A program made the translations under genes and the position numbers. 64,000 nucleotides of DNA from Corallococcus silvisoli (lineage in GTDB: Bacteria; Myxococcota; Myxococcia; Myxococcales; Myxococcaceae), in NCBI RefSeq assembly GCF_009909145.1, contig NZ_JAAAPJ010000007.1, positions 372,001 through 436,000 of the forward strand, given 5' to 3'. A model generated the notes under the pieces. The model saw only the letters and a program-made list of their open reading frames with translations, ran no database searches and was not told the DNA's origin. Shown piece after piece: positions 62,234-64,000 of this stretch. Each line of letters opens with the position of its first letter. Within the stretch, counting starts at the first letter, position 1.

Positions 62234-64000
62234 TCAGGCCGTCTTCACCTGCGCCGCGGCCTTGGGCTCGCTGGCGCCGGCGCTCTCGATGCGCATGCCG
62301 TAGAAGCTGCGGTAGACGAACACCATCGACAGGACGAAGAACACCGCGGAGAAGACGCGCAGCAGGGTGCCCTGGCCCGCGGCCTCCAGCTCCACGGACA
62401 GCTCCACCGCGAGCAGGCCGAACAGCGTGGTGAACTTGATGACCGGATTCAGGGCCACCGACGAGGTGTCCTTGAACGGGTCGCCCACCGTGTCGCCCAC
62501 GACCGTGGCGGCGTGCAGCTCCGTGCCCTTGGCCTTCAGCTCCGTCTCCACCAGCTTCTTCGCGTTGTCCCAGGCGCCGCCGGCGTTGGCCATGAAGAGG
62601 GCCTGGTACAGACCGAAGATGGCGATGGAGATGAGGTAGCCCACGAAGAAGTAGGCCTCGAAGCAGGCGAAGGCGAGGGTGCTGAAGAAGACGCCCAGGA
62701 AGATGTTGATCATCCCCTTCTGCGCGTACTGGGTGCAGATCTCCACCACCTTCTTGGAGTCGGACACGCTGGCCTTCTCCACGCCCTCCAGCTTGATGTT
62801 CGCCTTGATGAACTCCACCGCGCGGTACGCGCCCGTGGACACCGCCTGCATGGACGCGCCGGAGAACCAGTAGATGATGGCGCCGCCGGTGATGAGGCCC
62901 AGGAGGAAGGGGGCGTGCAGCAGGGACAGGTTCTGCGCGCTGGCCGTGTTGAGCACCTGCTGGCCCGCGGCGTTGGTGGTGATGCCCACCAGCAGCACGA
63001 TGATGGAGAAGATCATCGTCGTGGCGCCCACGACCGCCGTGCCAATGAGCACCGGCTTCGCGGTGGCCTTGAACGTGTTGCCCGCGCCGTCGTTCTCCTC
63101 CAGGTACTCCTTGCCCTTGTCGAAGTCCGGGGTGAAGCCGAAGTCCTTCTTCACCTCCTCCTTCACGTTGGGGACGTTCTCGATGAGGGACAGCTCGTAC
63201 ACGCTCTGGGCGTTGTCCGTCACCGGGCCGTACGAGTCCACCGCGATGGTGACCGGGCCCATGCCCAGGAAGCCGAAGGCCACCAGGCCAAAGGAGAACA
63301 CCGCCGGGGCAATCATCAGCGTGCCCACGCCCAGGGTGCTGAACCAGTAGGCCGCGCCCATCAGGCCCGCGATGATGAGCCCCATCCAGTAGGCGGAGAA
63401 GTTGCCCGCGACCAGGCCGGAGATGACGTTGAGCGACGCGCCACCCTCGCGGCTGGCCGTGACGACCTCGCGAACGTGGCGGCTCTCCGTGGAGGTGAAG
63501 GCCTTGATGGCCTCCGGGATGATGGCGCCGGCCAGGGTGCCGCAGGTGATGATGGCGGACAGCTTCACCCAAAGGCTGTCATCCCCGCCGATGTTCGGGA
63601 TGAGCAGGTAGCTCACCAGGAACGTCAGGCCCACGGACACGAGCGACGTCAGCCACACCAGCGCGGTGAGCGGCGACTCGAAGTTCATGTGGTCCGCCGC
63701 CTTGTAGCGGGCGCCCTGGACGGCGTTGTTGATCCAATAGGACACCAGCGAGGCCACCACCATCACGATGCGCATCATGAAGATCCACACCAGCAGCTGG
63801 ACCCGGTACTCGCCGCCCACCGCGAGCAGGATGAACGTGATGAGCGCCACGCCGGTGACGCCGTAGGTCTCGAAGCCGTCCGCGGAGGGGCCCACGCTGT
63901 CGCCCGCGTTGTCACCGGTGCAGTCCGCGATGACGCCGGGGTTGCGCGCGTCGTCTTCCTTGATCTTGAAGACGATCTTCATCAGGTCGGAGCCGATGTC
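62234..64000 (-). CDS. hppA: Membrane-bound proton (sodium)-translocating pyrophosphatase, C-terminal part
   Basis: Partial: the last 588 residues, running off the right edge with the frame open to base 64000. Couples PPi hydrolysis to H+ or Na+ transport. The second Asp cluster is ADCTGDNAGDSVGPSADGFE (here divergent from the usual GDNVGDCAGMAADLFE). The GNTFKATAK segment has Lys at the position that marks K+-independent enzymes. More than ten hydrophobic helices are present. The divergent motif suggests membership of the less-known Na+-regulated H+-PPase branch. Confidence 0.9.
   Translation of the reverse strand, partial: DIGSDLMKIVFKIKEDDARNPGVIADCTGDNAGDSVGPSADGFETYGVTGVALITFILLAVGGEYRVQLLVWIFMMRIVMVVASLVSYWINNAVQGARYKAADHMNFESPLTALVWLTSLVSVGLTFLVSYLLIPNIGGDDSLWVKLSAIITCGTLAGAIIPEAIKAFTSTESRHVREVVTASREGGASLNVISGLVAGNFSAYWMGLIIAGLMGAAYWFSTLGVGTLMIAPAVFSFGLVAFGFLGMGPVTIAVDSYGPVTDNAQSVYELSLIENVPNVKEEVKKDFGFTPDFDKGKEYLEENDGAGNTFKATAKPVLIGTAVVGATTMIFSIIVLLVGITTNAAGQQVLNTASAQNLSLLHAPFLLGLITGGAIIYWFSGASMQAVSTGAYRAVEFIKANIKLEGVEKASVSDSKKVVEICTQYAQKGMINIFLGVFFSTLAFACFEAYFFVGYLISIAIFGLYQALFMANAGGAWDNAKKLVETELKAKGTELHAATVVGDTVGDPFKDTSSVALNPVIKFTTLFGLLAVELSVELEAAGQGTLLRVFSAVFFVLSMVFVYRSFYGMRIESAGASEPKAAAQVKTA

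Overview
The window is very GC-rich, densely packed bacterial chromosome. Two things point to a myxobacterium of the Myxococcaceae (suborder Cystobacterineae): a complete pomY-pomZ-pomX cell-division-site cluster, a hallmark of that group, and an abundance of PAS/GAF histidine kinases, lipoproteins and TetR-type regulators. PomX and PomY are both longer than I recall for Myxococcus xanthus, so a relative such as Corallococcus is plausible. The genus call is inference. No rRNA, tRNA, CRISPR array, transposase or integrase was recognised.

Layout. 1-10.6 kb: histone-deacetylase-like enzyme and hexapeptide acyltransferase, PAS/GAF histidine kinase, secreted neutral ceramidase, gluconokinase, B3/B4-domain protein, cupin, ABC-F ATPase. 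10.6-15.5 kb: Cys-rich lipoprotein, then a leftward TetR-ALDH-ALDH operon. A two-gene nucleotidyltransferase cassette sits at the 3' end of that operon, bounded by a perfect 30-bp direct repeat of the ALDH terminus. 15.6-20 kb: PLD-like protein, GST, membrane histidine kinase, HTH regulator, nitronate-monooxygenase-like enzyme. 20.2-25.5 kb: pomYZX. 25.5-30.5 kb: CHASE2 adenylate cyclase with SH3-like and M48 lipoprotein partners, TspO, a 59-aa protein. 30.6-38.8 kb: triple-PAS kinase, M1 aminopeptidase with HEAT tail, J-domain protein, EEP nuclease, HipA-like kinase with DUF3037. 38.9-42.2 kb: ohrR-ohr, then bestrophin coupled to a rhodanese/zeta-carbonic-anhydrase-like fusion. 42.3-55.1 kb: patatin lipoprotein, other lipoproteins, DUF4139, amidohydrolase, HAD phosphatase, NDH-2, rhomboid, RNase Z, DUF2293. 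55.2-60.2 kb: TetR-MFP-RND efflux operon. 60.3-64 kb: STAS-like protein, cold-shock protein, small membrane protein and the C-terminal part of a membrane pyrophosphatase that runs off the window.

Cooperating groups. PomZ (ParA-type ATPase), PomX (its activator and scaffold) and PomY (HEAT/disordered condensate former) together position FtsZ at midcell. OhrR represses ohr through a palindrome placed inside its own promoter. The two TetR genes each have paired operator-like repeats upstream. Most novel to me are: (i) the bestrophin plus rhodanese/zeta-CA operon, a candidate bicarbonate-handling pair; (ii) the 30-bp-repeat-bounded nucleotidyltransferase cassette; (iii) tandem-repeat growth in the disordered parts of PomY and PomX; (iv) a neutral ceramidase with Thr in place of the proposed nucleophilic Ser.
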